Counted from the first letter of the stretch, positions 1 through 13,630 are shown. The stretch: DNA of 64,000 nt from Hydractinia symbiolongicarpus (GCF_029227915.1 NC_079882.1:6138001-6202000), one strand, 5' to 3'. The notes: generated from the sequence alone by a model not told the origin. A program made the numbers and translations.

Positions 1-3000
1 ATTTATTTTAATTTTTTTAGCCACCAAGGGATACCTTGATAATGATCTCAAATCACCCAAGCTAATATTACATTACTTGTGATTTTTAGATACCATAATT
101 CCTCATTTTATATTTTGCTTATTAATTAGAAAATATGAATTAAAATATATCTACAATCAGGGAATAAATATGTGTCCAAACACCAAAAATACAAATTCAT
201 CATGCAGAAACTGTCTCCCTGCCCCCTATATCAATTTTTCAACGAAATTCAGTGCATGACACAAAACAAAACATGGATAGTGGGGAAAAGGTGGGCTACA
301 GTTGATATTTTCACTATTTTAATGGCTTGGCCACATTTTTTGTCCCTGATTGTAGTAATTTAAAGTATTCTCTCATGGTTCATGCTAATACCAAAAGTTT
401 AAACAGGTTTATTTTTGCTAAATTATTTATGGCACACGGATAAATTGTGTTACACTGGTGTATTATAAGAGGTATTAAACCCTATTCAAACTGAGTCGAC
501 ATCAAAATGTAGAAGAAAAAGATTTACACTGTTTTTTTTCTGATTCAAGAACTACATAAATATATACCTTATCGATAAAAAACAAAGTCGGGAAAAGGTA
601 ACTAAATATTTGTTAAGTGACTAATATTTTTTGCCGACCAACAATTTTAGCCAATGTTCTTTATGTGACCACCCTAACCTTGTCGGCTTTTGTTGACTTT
701 CAGAAGCACTTACATTGTAAAATTTTGTCTGTATGATTATGAAAGTTTGTTTATTATTCTTCAGTTAAATCATATAAACTTTTAACCTATCATATCAGAT
801 GTACAATATCATTTCTTGGGTTTCATTTGAAGTATTTTCCCTTCACAAACTGTAGTTGTCTGTCAGTTGAATTAGCCTGCGTAAACAACGGCACTCTAGG
901 CGTGATTTTTATAGTAGTCTACATTCTCAGATCTTTTAATCTTAACTATGCTAAAAACATGCTAGGGATATATCAGGAAGATTCTTCCAGAAAAAGATTG
1001 AACGCCATCGTAGCAGCAACGAGAACCTACAATGGAGTTCCTGTTTTCTGTGCACAATTTAGAGCAAATTGTGTAATACACTTTTCAACGTGTGAATGTT
1101 GGATCTTCTTTTTCGATGTCCATAAAGTCTGTCTAACAAACTTTTTTTGTTACACCACTTTTCGCTTTTTTGATATTAGGAACGGTATTAACAGCGATAT
1201 TACCGGCGCTGTTCTCGAAATCAAAAAAGTGAAAAAAGGTCCTGGGAACAAGGTTTAATTCATGACGAATAAAAGCACCTGGTATGTAACATTTAAACAT
1301 TTTGCTGCAAATATGATGTCGTTCACATAAAAACAAATATTACCTCCACAGCATGTCATGATTATTGTACTATACGTCGCACAATTATATGCAACTTTGG
1401 TCCCTTCGTTTTCAGAGCTATTTGCCTTTTTGATATGACAGAAATCTTCTCTTTTATCAGGCAGGCGTAAAGTCCTGGGAACGAGGGTGTAGCTTTGGAA
1501 AACTTTTTTTTTGGATCGCAGGACTGCAATTTTTTGTTCTTCTTTTCATGCAGTGCAGTATATGTTTAATTTTGAATTTAATATGTTTTGATTTCTCCTG
1601 CGAAGAAGTTTAAACAAATCGCTTAACATGAGTAATAAAATGCAGAACGGTACAAAACAAAGAAGAGCAAGCATAATTTATTTATCAATAAAAAGAGAAG
1701 AACCAAATAAAAGAGAGAAATTGCATAAAGTTTTTTCTCTGTATCAATTTTCTTATCAGCAATTTTGTCATTCTCGACCCCAGAGCTCTTTGAGATAAAC
1801 TTTCGAGGTTTTGGGAACGAGAATGCAATGTGTAAAAAATTTTCACTCTAAAAAACACTTTTTTTGGTTTGTTTTTTTTCCATATACTTGATTGGCTAAT
1901 TTTCATACAGTGTCGTGCGAATGTTGAACATGTTCAACGGATTTTATTTTGCCGTATACGACACAGTTATAGCAATGATATATGTGTGTACAATTTTTAG
2001 TATATAGATGACTTGCTAGCCGGGACACCCACCATAATTTTTCTTACCACCAGAAAATCGGAATAGTTAAGGTGAAAAAAGTGAAAAAAACGCTGGGTTT
2101 CAAACGATTATTCTGCGGCGATTCTCATCGCCTTTTTTGATTGGTTAATTCCATTGTTCTTTGCTCACGTGGTCAAATCGGGAAAACTTCTTTTTTAAGC
2201 GAGAATGGCTTACTCACCTGAACAAATATAATCAATTCTTGTATTGTTTAAGAGGGTAACATGTGACCACACCAGATTTGTGTACTCATTGGTTGATTGT
2301 AATTCAGGGTTTGCTTGAGGTGGATTAAATTGTAGAGATTTGCTTTGACATTTGTTTCCGTCAAAGCTTTTGTTTCAGAGAAACTGAATTAGATATCTTC
2401 GAAGAAAGCTTAGTTAACTAGGCTAGTGACTTGCCAATGTTTACAAAAGTTATAAAGTTTGCGGGTTTTCTGCACATGGGCAAGCATTTTTGAAGGTAGA
2501 AAAACACCAAACTACAGTAATTAAATAAATCCATTTCTTTTTTATCTTTATTAATAGCCATTTTACTCTGTGAGAATCCTAATTTTTTACCTACACAAAA
2601 GTGCGAATACTCTTCTCAAAATGAAATTAAAATAACTACGTCACGCGAAAAGTGCTCTAAACACGGTACGATATGTATGCCGTATCTATGTCGTACGATA
2701 TCACATTTGTACACATGCCTACCTCAAAAGATTTACATTTTGTCCTTAGTAGCTTAGAGTGAAATGAAAAACGAAGTTGCTTATAAAACATTTGTATCTT
2801 AGAAAAGGATAATTTGAATCCGCCATATTTAGTAAAAAGAGCCATTGCACTAAAAATTCACTTGATCAAAATTGCTTAGATGTGCGACTGTTGAATTTTG
2901 TTCATATTTTGGCGTGGACTTGCGCTTTCAATTTAGCGTTTAATTTTGGCGCATTTTGAAAACATTAACATATATTCTCGTCATGTTTTAAAATATGGAT

Positions 3001-3450
3001 ATATGCAATTACTTGTGGCGACACACTTTGAAATTATCTCCACATTTTTTAACTAAGATTAATGTTTGCAATCTATGACAACAAAACAGAATGAAGCATT
3101 TTAAACTTTCTTAAATTTTCGAAAAAGTACTGCTTTCGTGTGAAAAAAACACGAAGTGCCTACTACATCCATTTCGAGTGCTGGAACAAATTTTTCATCG
3201 AGAAATCGCATTTAATACAGGTAGTGCTGAGATATTTTCTTGCATTACTTCTTTCACAATGTAATTGTTGACGCAAAGACGACCCACAAGTAGTTATAAG
3301 TGCAAGAATTGTACATTTACTTTTGTAGCAGTTTGCAGATGGCTAGTTGTCATCAGTTAAGATTTTTAGCCCACACACATTTGGTATGTACTCTTCCTTA
3401 TAACATATTAATTACTATTCTTACTAGTTTTATTTTATGACACTAATAAA
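1..3450. other. Gene-free flank
   Basis: I find no supportable gene here. The open frames are short, AT-rich and without recognisable domains. The longest, at 827-1258, runs into a fold-back repeat. The stretch holds only the short inverted-repeat elements listed separately. Confidence 0.5.
1155..1824. repeat. Three short fold-back elements of the CCTGGGAACGAGG family
   Basis: Three small copies lie at about 1155-1257, 1399-1488 and 1769-1824. Each ends in a variant of cctgggaacgaggg, and the second and third begin with an approximate reverse complement (tcccttcgttttcagagc, cattctcgaccccagagc). The first has internal arms gcttttttgat and atcaaaaaagt. The same end motif recurs at 25660, 27104-27217 and 62922-62991, so this is a dispersed MITE-like family. 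I see no coding capacity. Confidence 0.6.
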
Positions 3451-3457
3451 TATTATT

Positions 3458-5757
3458 AGTTAATATACTAACTTATGCATAACTTATTAATATTTATAAA
3501 CTACAGAAGAAGAAAATCTTACTACAAGGAACCCCGCGTAGAGACTGCGTGGTTGTAAACTTTCAATTACTCATTTATGCATTTGAACTGATCGAGGTCT
3601 GCAGAATCTGTAGGCACTTGCACAATGGAAATAAAGATGATGTTTTCAAAGACTGTCAATGCAATGTGTTTTCAACGCAGGCGGTATGTATTATATTTAT
3701 AAAAACATTATAAAAAATTTATCAGCCTCCGCATCAAGAAATGTTATAAAAACTCATCCATCAACAAGTTGCAATCATAAAATTGCTTCAAAAGCTTACA
3801 GCATAACACTAAGTGAATATTTTTCTTACGACAAAATGGTTGGAGCAAATATATTATTTCTCTTATTCGTGCATGCAACATCTGGATATGTTCTGGTAAG
3901 TATTCACTTTATTTTTATTTTTTTTAAATAGTTGTACAACTTATTCGTCTTGAATTATATAATACATATTTCTAATTTATTTTGTCTTTATTTAGCATAA
4001 GAATGGAAAAGATATAAATGGAACCAAAGGTAAATTTGTTCAAAATTTTTGTAACTCAAAGTTTCACCAAAATTTTAATCCCATGTGCTGAATTATTTTT
4101 TTAATTTGTTTAGGAAATTCAAAAGATGAGTTTGTCAAATTATTTGTGAACACGAGTAAGTAGCTCTTATTCCTCTTTGTATACGTTCAAATTCTTGTTA
4201 GAACTATCTACTTCTTTGTTGACAACTTAGCTCAAAGGGTATACCACAATTGCAAAAAAATAATGAAGGCATAAACGTAAATGCAATTCATTTTTTCTAA
4301 CAGAAATATTTACTAGTTTTTGTTGCTTAGATAAACTGTTGACAGATCAAGATTATCATCAACTACAGAACAATCCAAACTTACCTTCACAATGTGAACA
4401 AAGTAAAGCTTCGATTGGAGGAATGTTCGCGAGAGATCAGAATGGAAAATTAGCTCTCCTGTTTTATGTTAATAGAATTTCGGCACCAGGTTGGTGTATT
4501 TTTAACGACGTATTTCCTAAAAAAAAGAAAGATTCGTTCGTTTGTTTGTTTTGTAGCATTCTACCAGGAAAATAGATCTGAGATTCCGTGACTAAAATAT
4601 AATGCCAATTATCAGTACAAAATAAGGAATATCAAAATGATTAATTTCAGGCTGTTGGGGATATTATCTGCATCTTCAGGAAGGATCAAATGTCCAACAA
4701 GAATACTTTAATTTCCACAATATTGTAAGTACTTTATATTTCTTTTAACTGGTTTAAAAAATCATCTTTTTGCTTTGTTAATGAGTTTACATTTGTTCCA
4801 ACATTGTAGAACAAAGACTTTCAAAAAGTTGCTTATCTTCAACTTTCCACTTCGTATAACTTCACTGTGATACCGCTACCTAATGGTCCACCAAAACATT
4901 TAGTTTTCACATCACCAAGTAAGTTGACATTTGTGTACTATCTCACGAATTTAATGTTTTCGTTAAATCTTCTGTGAGGAATATACGCCTCATCAATCCT
5001 AAATTCTGTTTCCATACTTTAATTTCTCCGCATTATCTGTTTAGGTTCATGTGTGTTTGATTTGATCTATGAAATCACTGTTCGTAAGTGTAATTATATT
5101 TATATAATATTCAGTTCATAATTCTTATGTATAATATTTTATTTGAACTTTTTAATATGTTTATTTTCAGAAGTGGGAAAGTCAAGTATGTTTGATAGAT
5201 GCGGTGTACCAGGTAAATGTTTTAAAAATACTTTTCCCAGAATATTCTAACAGAGACTGAGGGTAGAATAAGCAGCTTTCAAATTTCTTCTATATTCAGA
5301 CGCCTCTTAAACAATGTTTAAACAGATTTTGTTTTGGTATTTAGGATTCGTAGAGAAGAGAGCAGTTGCTGAAAAAATTTGTAAGGCGTATCCTAGCAAC
5401 AAACAGAAGCAAAGTCATGCTGTTAGACGCGAGTTACAAAATACGAACTGTATGCTGGAATGGAAAAATCTTTAACAATTATATGCCAAAAAAGTTGAAA
5501 GTTGATCTTTCAAGTTAAAAAACTGTACATTGACAATGGAAGTTGATCTTTCAAAAGAGAAGAAAAGAACTGTCTGGCTACACTGTAATTTGATCTTTTA
5601 AGATAAAAAAAATTGTGCAGTGAAAATTTTTACTTATTAAATATAAACTATTTATTGTAATCCTTCTTATACTGTGTAAATAATTATTAACTCTTGATGA
5701 GTATAGATAAATGTAAACTAGAAGAGGAATAAAATCTGAATATTTAATATGTGTATG
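3458..5757 (+). repeat. Tandem duplication block, copy A
   Basis: This 2.3-kb block pairs with about 8473-10815. Similarity starts in the upstream flank (atgcataacttattaatatt occurs in both), runs through all nine exons and most introns, and fades after the shared 3' end (gaggaataaaatctgaatat). Intron 3, about 150 bp, is almost identical between copies, so the duplication is recent or the copies are homogenised by gene conversion. Confidence 0.85.
3836..5475 (+). CDS. Secreted protein of unknown function, tandem copy A (9 exons)
   Basis: I do not recognise this family. Exons: 3836-3895, 3996-4029, 4114-4155, 4331-4489, 4651-4724, 4810-4918, 5045-5083, 5171-5212, 5345-5475. All have GT-AG borders and consistent phases, giving 229 aa. 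The first exon is a signal peptide (MVGANILFLLFVHATSGYVL). The mature part has six cysteines, in the contexts SQCEQ, GCWGYY, SSCVF, DRCGVP, KICKAY and TNCML, so three disulfides are possible. There is no transmembrane segment. The longer upstream frame from 3659 is not conserved in copy B, which supports the ATG at 3836. The paralogue 5 kb downstream is nearly identical. Secretion is inferred from the leader only. Confidence 0.8.
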
Positions 5758-5800
5758 TTTGTTTATATTTATCATTTGGCTAAAAAAGAAAGCATAAAAT

Positions 5801-5844
5801 CAAATAATCAGATATAGTGCCACCACACTATATCTGATTATTTG
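5801..5844. repeat. Perfect 19-bp inverted repeat
   Basis: The arms at 5801-5819 and 5826-5844 (caaataatcagatatagtg and its exact complement) are separated by 6 bp. It lies just beyond the 3' end of copy A and is absent from the matching place after copy B. It is either a small mobile hairpin or a structured 3' element. Confidence 0.7.
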
Positions 5845-5849
5845 GTAGT

Positions 5850-8470
5850 TATCTCTTTACTTCTCACTTTGAGTTGCTTTTACTGATATTTGATAATGTT
5901 TTGATTTACTAGCCTAAATACCTAAAAGGGTAAGGTATATTTCTGCCACAGCTTGTAAGCAAAAAATAAAAACGTGCTTCTGTCTGTAGGACTGTAGTTT
6001 ATTTTATGTGTGCAGGTGCTACTGCGCCAACTCCACGATATTCTTCTGTGGAACAAGTCGTTGCATGGCCTTTGCCCATGGTTCTCTATTGTATACAATA
6101 GTTTCATTTCATATACCCCTTGTCACTGTCGACCCTAATCCTTAACTTATACTGTGAGAGATGTCTAATATGTTAAGACATGTCCATTTTTCTATAGCTG
6201 CTACACCATGTGTATATGTAGTTCACGAATACAAGATTGGAGCCTACAAACATAACTAGCGCGTCTCGATTATATAATTTTCCCTTTGAAATAATCGATA
6301 ATAAAGAGCGGACATGAAAGAATTTTTCTTTTTTATCCTCCATTTAACAGGCTGTCGATTTGTAGATCAAGAAAACACTAAAAATCACCTTTAGATGGCT
6401 TTTCCTGCATTTTTATGGACATCAATAAGCACTCGTATTGTATACAGCTTTATATAAAGTTATTCCCTTTAGCACCTGAATTTTTTTTCATTTTTGCTGT
6501 TACTACTTGTATTTCTAAGTTGCCTTTTCATATTTCAAAAAAAATGCAAGAATGGAGTTAAAATTATTCTTCGTTTTACTTTCTTTTTAACATGTTCCAC
6601 ATAGAATACATTAGACTCCAATGCAACTCAGGTGCTATATTTAGTAACAAAATATGGCTGCCCCTATTTCTTCTGTGTCTGCACATAGTCACAAGAAAAA
6701 TAATAGTCTGGGTAACCGGCCATTTCGGGCCGTCGTAATGAAATGCGTGGTACTTAAAATGGAGTGACCAGAGCAGAGAAGCATTAAAGTAAAAAAAACA
6801 AGGCTGCGCAGCATGAAGATTACCTTGTTGGCGATGATGTAGAAGCAGTTTTGGCTTTAATTGACGAGGATATATTGGCAGAGAATTCTGATTTACATCA
6901 ATAGTCACAGAAGATGTTAATAGTATCTCAAAAGTAGCTGTGTTTGCAAACGGGGTTTTATCTTGACATCAAACCGCCAAACATAGCTCCAACGTTGAAG
7001 GTAAAAAACCTACTTCCGTTCCTAAATAACAAGCAGAGGAAAAGTTACATCCATTGTTTCTTAAACGGTTCATGGCAATGCTGTGGTAAAACTTTCTAAT
7101 GATGAATGCTATCCACCTTCAGTAATGCCAAAGTTTAAGGTTTATAATGTTGCTTCTTTGGATGCTATTCTTCCAATGTATCAATTAATCAGACATGTCA
7201 TCGAATCTTACAACAGAGTTGCTGAGGACGGATCCAGGTATTAAGGTAGTTCTTGTGTCATCTACAATAAAATATATGTTTACATAATAGCTATCACGTC
7301 AGTCAAATATGAGGAATAATCACACAAATATGCTACTTAAACTTACGCCTGAGGATTGCTTTCTGTGGGAAATAAAGTTCACATGCATGTAAGCAACGTT
7401 TTTCGATCTGCAATCTTAAAGACTTGTCAATGACACGATCTCTTGTTATTACATTCACCATTTTCTCTCGCCGAGCAACGTTAAATCATCGTTTTCTTTA
7501 GGAATTCCAAATATAGAGACTCCAGCGGTGTCTCTAGATACATTACAATTAAAAATTGAACCATTAGCACCAGGCATTTTAAAAGTTTACTCAGTACTAA
7601 ACACTATTAAAATGGTTTAAATTTTCGTTCTTTTTAAATTTCATGCACCTAAAAGTGGACTGGGCAATAAAAAATCGAAGAACACAACATAAAATGCGGA
7701 AATCGGCTTATACGCGCGAGAGTTACCAGTCTATTTTTTCTCTTGTGACTATGGTCAACACTGTGATCCATAAATTGCAATTAAAGTAACCAGTGTTAAG
7801 ATATCTCCTTCTTATCCCTTTTCCTCCGGCTTAAACACAAAGTTTTTGTGGACAGAGGGGTAATTTCAAAGATTATTTCCAAAGGAAATTATGAATGCAC
7901 TTTCCATTTCATTTATCATTCTCCATTACGTATTAGGATTTCCCGAAATGTCATGCAATAATATATTTAATTAACAAAAAATCATAAATTGTATGAACTA
8001 AACATATTTTTATATACCTTCGAAGTAATTTTTTGAGATTTTATAAGTGTAAAGCTCTTTAATTTTAAGTATAATCTAAATAAGTATAAACTGGCAATGC
8101 TAGAGAATGTAAGTTTTTTCTAACGTCGGCATTATCCATTTCCCCATGCTTTTTAGGCTTTAGGGGAAGTAACATGGATTGTTCCGCAACGCACGCATGT
8201 TAGAATACACAACTAGTACTTTTTGACAGCTGCTTATCTGCGAAAGAGACGCTGTTATGGCTTATTAGCAAAGTTGCAAAGTTGTTGTTAGCTGCAAGCG
8301 CATAAGTATAACAAAAACACGGGACCTGTCTATATACTTTTCATGGGAGATCGCAGATTGGTATATTGTATGTAATAATCTTATTCCTTTTGTTTTGTAT
8401 GCCCTTAGCCTACACAAATTATATATATATACATTCACATTATTATTATTTTTATAAAACTAATCCAGCT
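5850..8470. other. Spacer between the duplicated genes
   Basis: I see no intact gene. Two short open stretches on the plus strand look protein-like but lack a complete gene structure. One is 7067-7242, about 58 codons ending in a stop. The other is 7501-7620, which follows a possible acceptor (tttctttag). I cannot assign either. They may be decayed transposon or pseudogene pieces. Confidence 0.35.
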
Positions 8471-8472
8471 TA

Positions 8473-10815
8473 TTAGTCAATATACTAATATATGCATAAC
8501 TTATTAATATTTACAATTTGCAAAAAGGAGGAAAATCTTTTGTTTTTCAATGAACCCCGCAAAAAAACTGCGTGGTCTAAACTGCCATGCATCTGCCCTA
8601 ATTTAGGTTTTGCAGAATCCGGAGGCAGCTTGTAGAATGGAAGCATAGATGACGTCTGCAATATATGTTTTTAACGCAGGCGGTATGTCATTTTTATAAA
8701 AACATTACAATAAATTCATCTGCCTCCGCATCAAGAAATGTTATATAAACTCATCCATGAGCAAGTCGCAATCATAAAATTGCTTTAGAAGCTTACAGCA
8801 TAACATCAAGTGAATATTTTTCATACGACAAAATGGTTGGAGCAAATATACTATTTCTCTTATTCGTGCATGCAACATCTGGATATGTTCTGGTAGGTAT
8901 TCACTTTATTTTTATTTTTTTAAATAGTTCTACGACTTATTCTTCTTGTGGATATACATATTTCTAACTTCTGTTGTCTTCATTTAGCATAAAAATGGAA
9001 AAGATGTGAATGGAAGCAAAGGTAAATTTCGTCAATTTTTTTTCAGTTAGAGTTTTACCAAAATTTTAGTCCCATGTACTTGATTATTATTTTATTTGAT
9101 TAGGAAATTCAAAAGAGCAGTTTGTCAAATTATTTGTGAACACGAGTAAGTAGCTCTTATTTCTCTTTGTATACGTTCAAATTCTTGTTAGAACTATCTA
9201 CTTCTTTGTTGACAACTTAGCTCAAAAGGTATACCACAATTGCAAATAAATAATGAAGGCATAAACGTAAATGCAATTCATTTTCTCTAACAGTAATATT
9301 AACTAGTTCTTGTTGTTTAGATAAACTGTTGACAGATCAAGATTATCATCAACTACAGAACAATCCAAACTTGCCTTTACAGTGTGTACAAAGTAAAGCT
9401 TCGATTGGAGGAATGTTTGCGAGAGATCAGAATGGAAAATTAGCTCTCCTGTTTTATGTTAATAGAATTTCGGCAGCAGGTTGGTGAATTTTGAACAATA
9501 TACAGTTACTCCTGAATGGAGAACAAAAAGTTTTTCTTGTCTACTGTTTCTTTATACCTGTCGACTTTGATATTTATTTTCACACCAGCGAAACAAATTT
9601 GACATGTTGTCACCAACGAAATGTAATAACGACTGCCATTGCAATGTAACAAACATTGAAATAATTTATTCAGGCTGTTGGGGATATTATTTGCATCTTC
9701 AGGAAGGTTCAAAAATCCAACAGGAATACTTTAATTTCCACAACGTTGTAAGTAATTAAAATATGTTTACGTCTAAACTGAAAACATTCACTCTTATTAG
9801 TTACAAATTCATTTAGCTTATGTTTTTAACCAATGTGTTTTTTCTTTCAACATTATAGGACAAAGACTTTCAAAAAGTTGCTTATCTTGAACTTTCCACT
9901 TCGTATAACTTCACGGTGATACCGCTACCCAATGGTCCACCAAAACATTTAGTTTTCACATCACCAAGTAAGTTGACATTTGTGTACAATCTCGTGACTT
10001 TAATCTATTCGCTAAATTTCACATATGGAACCCATGCATTATAAATTCTAAGCCTCCACACTGAAATTCTGTTTCATACTTTAATTTCTTTCCATTATCT
10101 GTTTAGGTTCATGTGTGTTTGATTTGATCTATGAAATCACTGTTCGTAAGTGTAATTATATTTATATAATATTCAGTTCATAATTCTTATGTATAATTAC
10201 TTTATTTAAATATTTTAATATGTTTATTTTCAGAAGTGGGAAAGTCAAGTATGTTTGATAGATGCGGTGTACCGGGTAAATGTTTTAAAAATACTTTTTA
10301 CAGAATATTCTAACCGAGACTGAGGGTAGAATAAGCAGCTTTCAAATTTCTCCTATATTCAGACGCCTCTTAAACAATGTTTATATAGATTTTATTTGAT
10401 ATTTAGGATTCGTAGAGAAGAGAGCAGTTGCTGAAAAAATTTGTAAGGCGTATCCTAGCAACAAACAGAAGCAAACTCATGCTGTTAGACGCGAGTTACA
10501 AAATACGAACTGTATGTTGGAATGGAAAAATCTTTAACAATTACATGTTGGAAAAGTTGAAAGTTGATCTTTCAAGTTAAAAAAACTGTACATTGACAAT
10601 GGAAGTTGATCTTTCAAAAGAGGAGAATAGAACTGTCTGGCTACAGTGTAATATGATCTTTTAAGATGTGCAGTGAAAATTTCTACTTATTAAATATAAA
10701 CTATTTATTGCGATCCTTCTTATACTGTGTAAACAATTATTTAACTCTTGATGAGTATATATACTTGAAAACTACTAAAGAGGAATAAAATCTGAATATT
10801 TAGTAAGTGTATTTC
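8473..10815 (+). repeat. Tandem duplication block, copy B
   Basis: This is the second copy of the block at 3458-5757, in the same orientation and offset by about 5.0 kb. Exon lengths are identical in the two copies. The introns carry small indels, for example in introns 4 and 5. Confidence 0.85.
8833..10537 (+). CDS. Secreted protein of unknown function, tandem copy B (9 exons)
   Basis: This is the paralogue of the gene at 3836-5475. Exons: 8833-8892, 8988-9021, 9104-9145, 9321-9479, 9674-9747, 9859-9967, 10107-10145, 10234-10275, 10407-10537. Every exon has the same length and phase as its partner in copy A, again giving 229 aa. The signal peptide and all six cysteines are kept. Differences are few and mostly in the middle of the mature protein, for example SQCEQ to LQCVQ, SAPG to SAAG, and SNVQQ to SKIQQ. 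No frameshift or stop is seen, so both copies look functional. The role is unknown. Confidence 0.8.
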
Positions 10816-10829
10816 TGTGTAAGTGTGAT

Positions 10830-12060
10830 CGGATGATTTACGAAATTGGTAGCTTTATTTTGATTGAAAAATTACGAAATCTAAACGCGCGAGGTTTATG
10901 TGAAAACATCTTATCTGTTAATTTAAAGTTAATCCAATGGATAAGTGCATATTGTAAATAATAATTATTATTTTTACAAAATCAAACATAGAAGGGCATA
11001 GGTGGAAGGATGGCAGTGACCAAGGATGTTTAAAGAGAGACCTCCTTGCAATAACGTTTAAAAGTTAACATTACAGGACGAAACGGACCTAAATATCGAT
11101 TTAACATTCAATTTTGAACATCAAGTTTTCTATATAAACTTCTTCAACCTCAACACATCAAACTGGATCTCAACAGGTCAAAACGAATTTTTGTTCTGAT
11201 AAACATAACTGCAATTGAATCAGGAACTCTCTTCTCATAAGCTACCATTTCTGGCAAACGACTCTCTATCACAGCAGGCGCACGTATGAAATATTAAGTT
11301 TTATGTATCTGTTGGTAAATTTAATAGTTCATTAAACCTACTGACCAAAAAAATCAGAGATTTGACTAATGTATACATTCATAAGACATTTAAAAGGCAT
11401 CTTGATAAGCATCTTAGTCAGGTTGGTGATGTACCCAGTTACCAAACGAAAGTTGTAGAAGATTTAATAATGACATCGTTATTGCTTTAACCTACCGCAA
11501 AGAAGAAATACGCCAGATGCCGGAGAGAGCAACGCTCTCGACCCTTTCTGGACATTAAAAAGAAGATGACAAAGGTGAGGTCATAAACTTCTTCAACCTC
11601 TTAAAAGAATCCTGCTTGGCAATATGCCGGTTTTTTGCAATTCGAAGTGCAACAAGGTGTGGCAAAACCTGTTTCCCAGCGGAATGATAGGACAAGTAAA
11701 TAATAACACCAGTAAATTCATACATCCTTTGCACCTTTTGGGGCAGAAAAAAACTTCAAAACAACTGCAAACAGAAAAAAAAGAGAGATATGAATTGGAA
11801 CTTCTAAATACGTTGGAACAAAATTTTGTTGAGCAAAGAATTTTGAAAAGTTTTGAGATGGCGATTTTTTTAGAAAGCGCAAAACCATAAAATTTTGTGT
11901 CAGATAAAGTAAGATTAGATTCCTAATATTCATTTTTTCATAATTGATAATAATGCAAAACTTTAATATTAAGATTTTTTTGGTAAACCATTCCTCCTCC
12001 TCACAAAGCGCTAAGTTTATATAAAGCACTGGGGACGAAGTTAATATTTGTCAATTCGCG
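10830..12060. other. Intergenic stretch with a possible LINE remnant
   Basis: No intact gene is visible. A plus-strand frame at 11314-11488 (with KIRDLTNVYIHKTFKRHLDK) resembles the extreme C-terminal tail of non-LTR reverse transcriptases, but it is short and the match is only by eye. A phrase aaacttcttcaacctc occurs at about 11135 and again at about 11585, suggesting repeat material between them. Confidence 0.3.
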
Positions 12061-12143
12061 TGTGTACTTCAAGTGTTCGGATATCTCCCGAAGAATTCGG
12101 GGAAATGCAGCAAAAAGTGCAGGAAAGCCAAACAACCTAGTAA

Positions 12144-12686
12144 ATGGATTTAGGAAAAGCATTATCTGAACTTCCTTTACCTAAACTTTTCGTGTTTGAC
12201 CTAGATTATACTCTTTGGCCTTTTTGGTGTGATACTCATGTTGTTCCACCGTTCCATAAAAATAAGAAAGGAACTGTAACTGATAAATGTAAATTCCCAA
12301 TTGTGTTATACAATGAAGTATTGGATATACTACCAGCTTTAAAGGAAAAAGGATGCTTATTAGCAGCTGCATCAAGAACACATACACCAGATATTGCAGA
12401 AGAACTACTACAATTGCTTGATATAGGAAAGTATTTTGACTTTAAAGAAATTTATCCTGGTTCGAAAGTAAAGCATTTTAAAAAGTTTAAGGAAAACAGT
12501 GGAATACAGTATGAAGAGATGATATTTTATGATGATGAGCAAAGAAATATTGTTGAAATTGGTAAACTTGGTGTAACAACACAGTATGTCAATGATGGTC
12601 TTACTATAACAGATGTAATAAATGGTATAAATTCATATCGTACAAACTTGCAGCTTTTGTTTAGTAAAAAATTAGATAAAAAATGA
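12144..12686 (+). CDS. MDP1: Magnesium-dependent phosphatase 1
   Basis: MDP1 is a small HAD-superfamily phosphatase reported to act on protein phosphotyrosine and on glycated or sugar phosphates in the cytosol. This is a single uninterrupted 180-aa frame, close to the family's usual length. The nucleophile loop FVFDLDYTLW gives the D19-x-D21-x-T23 signature. Motif II is in LAAASRTHTPDIA. A motif III lysine lies in KVKHFKKF, and the acidic motif IV is IFYDDEQRN. All catalytic positions are present. The start is the only ATG before the catalytic loop and is preceded at once by aacctag. There is no intron and no close same-strand neighbour. Confidence 0.93.
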   Translation: MDLGKALSELPLPKLFVFDLDYTLWPFWCDTHVVPPFHKNKKGTVTDKCKFPIVLYNEVLDILPALKEKGCLLAAASRTHTPDIAEELLQLLDIGKYFDFKEIYPGSKVKHFKKFKENSGIQYEEMIFYDDEQRNIVEIGKLGVTTQYVNDGLTITDVINGINSYRTNLQLLFSKKLDKK

Positions 12687-12699
12687 TTTTTTAACTGTC

Positions 12700-13630
12700 C
12701 AGCAAGCATTTTTTTGTTAAAAGGGTAATCAGGTTGGTTTGTAATAAACTCCAGGCATTGCTGACTTTTCCTAAAAGAGTTGATATATATAAATATAGCT
12801 ACGTGACTTTTTTGCCAGAAGAATGGACATGCGCACGCATGTGCACAGGCAAAAAATAACAGACCGTGACGATCAAAAAATTAAGTGTAAAAAAAAACTG
12901 ACACTAAAATTGGTAATGTCTGCTCTTAAACAGATTCCTAATTTCTCAAAATCTCTAAATTAGCATAAAGGTTCAATTTGGCTATGTGGTCCTTTTTTCT
13001 TGCCTGTCAGGATGCGCACGCATATACGGAACTTTGTAAACTTTCGCAACTCATCTATTAGGACTGGGCATTTATTAAGAAACTAAAATGCTTTAATATT
13101 CATTTTAAATTCAAGACATATAAATTATACTTTAAAAGGGAAGAAGAATTGTGCAAGAAAAGAATACGGAATTAAAGATTGCAAATACATCGTCAAAAAA
13201 AATCATAAATTGCAGAAAGATTGCAACTGATATTGTGTCAAGAGATTGCAGAAGTTAAAATTGTGAATTAAAGCAATGATCCATGAAATTTCCATGAAAT
13301 CGCTTGTTAATTTTTTTCATCTTTGGCATTAAGATTTTTTCCCTTAAAAAAAAAGGCAGGGGTTTTCCCTGAAAGCCTTCATATAGCAAAACAATTACAG
13401 AAATACCTCATCTTTTTCTTGGAAATCGACAAAATTAGATCGCCAATTTAATTTTATTCTTGGAATTGCAGAAGAAACGATAGATTTTTTTATTGGAATG
13501 AATTTGTACATTTTACAACTGCTAAATTTTTATCACTGAGGCATAAAGTAGTTTGGGATATATATGACCGAAAAAAATGCATAATTATGTTGAGAAATGC
13601 TGATGAGTTCTTCCCTGGAGATCTGCTAAT
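12700..13630. other. Gene-free spacer
   Basis: I see no gene. There are short alternating CG/CA runs near 12830-12845 and 13010-13025 (gcgcacgcat in both), which are probably simple or fold-back repeats. The rest is AT-rich. Confidence 0.4.

Noticed and set aside
827-1258. 143-codon plus-strand open frame
   Set aside because: It has low-complexity composition, no domain, and ends inside a fold-back repeat; no splice partner or paralogue.
3659-3835. In-frame upstream extension of the secreted gene, copy A
   Set aside because: The matching region of copy B contains stops and indels, whereas the signal peptide starting at 3836 is conserved.
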